From the NCBI GenBank assembly GCA_946403295.1, contig CAMIZL010000011.1, positions 1-64,000 on the forward strand: a DNA stretch of 64,000 bases, given 5' to 3'. Position numbers and translations under genes: made by a program. The notes under the pieces were generated by a model that did not search any database, was not told where the DNA came from, and worked only from the letters and a program-made list of their open reading frames with translations. This document shows positions 61,360 through 64,000 of this stretch, piece by piece; the stretch's first letter is position 1; each line of letters starts with the position of its first letter. Origin of the DNA: an uncultured Clostridia bacterium (lineage in GTDB: Bacteria > Bacillota > Clostridia > Lachnospirales > Lachnospiraceae).

Positions 61360-62520
61360 GTGGAGAAAAGAGATTTGCAACCTGTCGGCTTAGAATCAAA
61401 GCTGGCCGGAATATGTTTATGTCTTACATTTTTATTTGTTGTGGTATTGTCTGAGGCGGGAGTTTTTTTGGCCATTAATCCTTACTGGCTCAGGTTGTCG
61501 GTCATTGAGGCCGTGACGCTGGTGCCTACATTTGTTTTCCTTTACATGGGAAAGGATCAATATGTACCGATGCTGAGGATAAAACCCGCGAAAATACGGG
61601 TGATCTTAATGGCTGTCCTTGTTGAGATCTGCATAACACCGCTCATCGGGCTTGCAAATATGATCACTACTTTGTTTACTCCGAACGTTGCGGAGACGGC
61701 GATAGACGTGAAATCGGTAGATACACCGTACGTGATGATGGTCATAGCCATGGCGGTCTGCCCCGCGATCTTTGAAGAGCTGGCATCTCGCGGGATCTTG
61801 TTGAGCGCATTTAACCGTTCGGGAAGAAAAGGCGCGGCTATAATATATACCGCGTTGTGTTTTGCGCTTTTCCACGGAAACTTCAATCAAATGTGCTACG
61901 CATTTATCGTCGGAGTTGCCACATGCGTGGTGGTTGAGGCGTCGGATTCGATCCTTACGTCCGTGTGCATGCACTTTTTCACAAATTTCTTTTCCATAAC
62001 GTTTATGTATTATATGAAATACGTCGATGTAGCCGAGACGCAAACGCAGGAATTATTCGGAAGCAGTCTCGGAACCGCCGTAGATCCGCAGATCCCGGAG
62101 GAATATTTGGAGGCGATCACCACTGCGGGTACGATCGTTGGAATCATACTTGTTGTCGTACTCGCATTTTTCGGTCTGGTAGCGGCGTACAGACTTGTCG
62201 GCAGCATCGCTAAAGCTTCCGGCAGATATGAATATATGAAATCCGTTATACCTCAGGTCTGGGTTTTCAGGTTTAAAAGCGTAAGCCGCGAGCGTCTGGA
62301 AGAGCGGATAAGACGTGCGGAAATGGCAAAAAAGACAGAAGGGGATGCGACATCGGTGCCTGCGGATGGTGCTGTGAATACGACGGTGCCTGCGGACATT
62401 TTGGCGGACATGCCAAAAAGGAAGATCATGAATCCTTTCCTGGCTCTCGGTATTGTGCTTTGGATAGCATACGCCATCCTTTACGAACTGGCTGTTCACG
62501 GAGTATTTAACAAACTTTAA
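61360..62520 (+). CDS. CPBP-family intramembrane metalloprotease
   Basis: 386 residues with about eight TM segments. Active-site motifs of the CAAX/Abi family are present: EELASRG (EExxxR), FALFHGNFNQ (FxxxH) and HFFTN (HxxxN). Members act as membrane proteases in bacteriocin immunity or membrane protein processing; substrate here is unknown. After the core a cytoplasmic segment with charged residues and two VPAD repeats (about 330-360) precedes a final TM helix. GTG at 61360 is chosen because GAGGG lies eight bases upstream. Confidence 0.87.
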   Translation: MEKRDLQPVGLESKLAGICLCLTFLFVVVLSEAGVFLAINPYWLRLSVIEAVTLVPTFVFLYMGKDQYVPMLRIKPAKIRVILMAVLVEICITPLIGLANMITTLFTPNVAETAIDVKSVDTPYVMMVIAMAVCPAIFEELASRGILLSAFNRSGRKGAAIIYTALCFALFHGNFNQMCYAFIVGVATCVVVEASDSILTSVCMHFFTNFFSITFMYYMKYVDVAETQTQELFGSSLGTAVDPQIPEEYLEAITTAGTIVGIILVVVLAFFGLVAAYRLVGSIAKASGRYEYMKSVIPQVWVFRFKSVSRERLEERIRRAEMAKKTEGDATSVPADGAVNTTVPADILADMPKRKIMNPFLALGIVLWIAYAILYELAVHGVFNKL

Positions 62521-62560
62521 TTGCGCGGGTTTTTATTAAAATAATTCATTTAAATATGGC

Positions 62561-62589
62561 TTGCAAAAGGGTTTTTTTCAGAGTAATAT
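62561..62589 (+). promoter_or_regulatory. Promoter of the GMP synthase gene
   Basis: TTGCAA, 17-bp spacer and TAATAT (62584-62589). Transcription would start near 62596, just before a structured leader. Confidence 0.72.
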
Positions 62590-62600
62590 ATCAGAAGTCA

Positions 62601-62663
62601 AAAGACATAAGTCTTCGGAATCTCGTAAACCGGCGAAGACCGAAGCGGTTATGAGATGTCTTT
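62601..62663 (+). promoter_or_regulatory. Structured mRNA leader with competing stems
   Basis: AAAGACAT (62601) pairs with ATGTCTTT (62656) to close a 63-nt domain. Inside, GTCTTCG can pair with CGAAGAC, and ATCTCGTAAACCG with CGGTTATGAGAT, but these two stems interleave, so they are either a pseudoknot or alternatives. There is no T-run. It lies 40 bases before the GMP synthase start. No known purine riboswitch core is visible. Confidence 0.45.
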
Positions 62664-62705
62664 GGCGGATATGTGTATGTGAGGAATATCATTAGGAGGA
62701 TTACT

Positions 62706-63683
62706 ATGGATAACAAACGTCCCGACAGCATGGAGAGGATCAATGACACAGCAAAAGCAATGAAGTTTATCGATGAACAGGTAGAGAGTATTAAGAAGAC
62801 TGTCGGTGACGGCAAAGTTCTTCTTGCGCTTTCCGGCGGTGTTGATTCTTCGGTTGTTGCAGCACTTCTTATTAAAGCGATCGGCAAGCAGCTCGTGTGC
62901 GTACACGTTAATCACGGCCTTCTTCGTAAAGGAGAACCCGAGCAGGTTATCAACGTGTTCCGCAGGCAGCTTGATGCCAATCTTGTATATGTTGACGCAA
63001 CAGACAGATTCCTTAACAAACTTGCAAACGTTTCCGATCCCGAGAAGAAGCGTAAGATCATCGGCAGCGAGTTCATCGATGTGTTCGCTGAGGAAGCAAA
63101 GAAGCAGGAAGGTATCAAGTTCCTTGCACAGGGAACGATTTATCCCGATATATTGGAGTCAGACGGTGTTAAGGCTCATCACAACGTTGGCGGACTTCCC
63201 GAAGAGCTTGATTTCGAGCTTGTTGAGCCCGTTAAGTTCCTTTACAAGGACGAGGTTCGTGTGGTAGGTAAGGCACTCGGCCTCCCCGACAACATGGTTT
63301 ATCGTCAGCCTTTCCCCGGACCCGGACTTGGTGTTCGTTGTACAGGTGCCATCACACGTGATCGTCTTGAGGCAGTTCGCGAGTCTGATGCGATCCTTCG
63401 CGAAGAGTTCGCAGCAGCAGGCCTTGAGGGTAAGGTATGGCAGTACTTCACGGTAGTTCCTCCCATCACCTCGACAGGTATCAAGGACGGCAAGCGTACA
63501 GAGGATTGGATCGTTGTGATCCGTGCGGTCAACTCCGTTGACGCAACAAGCGCAACCATCGAGCCTATCCCTTACGAGCTCCTCGGCAAGATTGTAAACC
63601 GCATCATCACCGAAGTAAAGGGTGTCAGCAGAGTCGCTTACGACCTCAGCCCCAAGCCCGTAGCAACGATCGAGTGGGAATGA
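62706..63683 (+). CDS. guaA: Stand-alone GMP synthase ATP-pyrophosphatase subunit
   Basis: 325 residues, only the synthetase half of GuaA. It converts XMP to GMP with ATP and ammonia. The PP-loop is LALSGGVDSSVVAALL, with VCVHVNHGLLRKGE, the GTIYPDILES signature, QPFPGPGLGVRC and the C-terminal SPKPVATIEWE. The glutamine amidotransferase domain (about 200 residues) that precedes this in most bacterial GuaA is absent, and no such gene adjoins it. It resembles the split archaeal arrangement. AGGAGG six bases upstream fixes the ATG. Codon bias is strong. Confidence 0.92.
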   Translation: MDNKRPDSMERINDTAKAMKFIDEQVESIKKTVGDGKVLLALSGGVDSSVVAALLIKAIGKQLVCVHVNHGLLRKGEPEQVINVFRRQLDANLVYVDATDRFLNKLANVSDPEKKRKIIGSEFIDVFAEEAKKQEGIKFLAQGTIYPDILESDGVKAHHNVGGLPEELDFELVEPVKFLYKDEVRVVGKALGLPDNMVYRQPFPGPGLGVRCTGAITRDRLEAVRESDAILREEFAAAGLEGKVWQYFTVVPPITSTGIKDGKRTEDWIVVIRAVNSVDATSATIEPIPYELLGKIVNRIITEVKGVSRVAYDLSPKPVATIEWE

Positions 63684-63696
63684 TTAACGGAGACTA

Positions 63697-63744
63697 AAAA
63701 GGTCTTGTTGAGCTAATGAATAGCTTAGCAAGGCCTTTTCTTTC
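63697..63744 (+). terminator. Intrinsic terminator of guaA
   Basis: AAAAGGTCTTG and AGCTA pair with TAGCT and CAAGGCCTTTT around ATGAA, then CTTTC. Confidence 0.85.
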
Positions 63745-63864
63745 GGCCCATATGTTAACCGGTTGAAACCATTTATAGGCGATTTAGTCAAATAAATCCT
63801 GTGGAGGAACTTTTTCAAACAGCAAAATGCAACTTGGGATTTCAGAAAAGAGGAACATGGAGCG

Positions 63865-64000
63865 ATGGTAAGTATGACACATTATATGAACTTATGGGAC
63901 GATTCTTTCCAGGCAATCAAGGAAGGCCGGAAGACCGTCGAAATGCGCTTATATGATGAGAAAAGATCGATTATCAGTGTTGGCGATATTATTGAGTTTA
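63865..64000 (+). CDS. ASCH-domain protein, 5' part only
   Basis: The first 45 codons before the window ends. MNLWDDSFQAIKEGRKTVEM then RLYDEKRSIISVGDIIEF is the start of an ASCH domain, an RNA-binding beta-barrel related to PUA. The ATG at 63865 and another at 63874 are both possible; the nearest ribosome binding sequence is AGAGGAAC or GGAG. It follows the guaA terminator and is transcribed separately. Confidence 0.75.
   Translation, partial: MVSMTHYMNLWDDSFQAIKEGRKTVEMRLYDEKRSIISVGDIIEF

Noticed and set aside
62596-62705. Guanine/adenine or xanthine riboswitch before guaA
   Set aside because: The conserved purine-riboswitch loops and junction strands are absent; only unexplained stems remain.

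Overview
The window reads as chromosomal DNA of a motile, Gram-positive, anaerobic Clostridia, most likely Lachnospiraceae (inference). Supporting signs are an LPXTG surface protein, a BlaR1/BlaI-type pair, the mbl-flhO-flhP and comFC-yvyF gene orders known from Firmicutes, a FabK-type fatty-acid synthesis cluster, a pyrophosphate-dependent phosphofructokinase, a PFL-activase-like radical SAM protein and ECF transport. Base composition is close to half GC, with AT-rich promoters.

Layout. 1-50 is the 3' end of a group II intron. 142-6770 holds a MerR regulator with a VanZ-like protein, an acyltransferase, a truncated HicB, a repeat-rich gap, a MATE transporter and a secreted transglutaminase-like protein. 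7028-15600 holds alanine dehydrogenase, a Wzz-like protein, the NAD(P)HX repair enzyme, a lipoprotein, a zinc-ribbon protein, an EAL protein and a FeoB-associated peptide. 16050-25334 holds a UDP-glucose dehydrogenase, a BlaR1/BlaI pair, thioredoxin, an ABC exporter, a radical SAM protein, an HD hydrolase and a metal-binding peptide. 25723-32121 is the type II fatty-acid synthesis cluster acpP-fabH-fabK-fabD-fabG-fabF-fabZ-marR. 32286-36630 holds PPi-PFK and a hybrid histidine kinase.

36678-43141 is the most interesting block. A strong promoter and a cobalamin riboswitch with a terminator precede an LPXTG-anchored DUF4430-like protein, then a membrane protein carrying an intrinsic-factor-like alpha/alpha toroid and a DUF4430 beta domain on either side of a two-helix hairpin, then a complete ECF transporter (T, fused A-A', S). 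Together they look like a Gram-positive cobalamin capture-and-import system with a bacterial counterpart of transcobalamin/intrinsic factor.

43271-64000 holds a diguanylate cyclase, a GH43 glycosidase, an ABC-DUF1854-ABC cluster, Mbl with flagellar rod proteins, RecD2, ComF, YvyF, a CheX-like protein that appears to start on AUC, CheY, CvfB, a CPBP protease, a stand-alone GMP synthase ATP-pyrophosphatase and the start of an ASCH-domain gene.

A second theme is a high density of short tandem repeats. Outside genes the units are 17 to 64 bp, often start at a stop codon, and often carry a small hairpin or the next gene's ribosome binding site. Inside genes every unit I measured is a multiple of three (27, 33, 39, 42, 45 bp) and sits in a linker, tail or loop.
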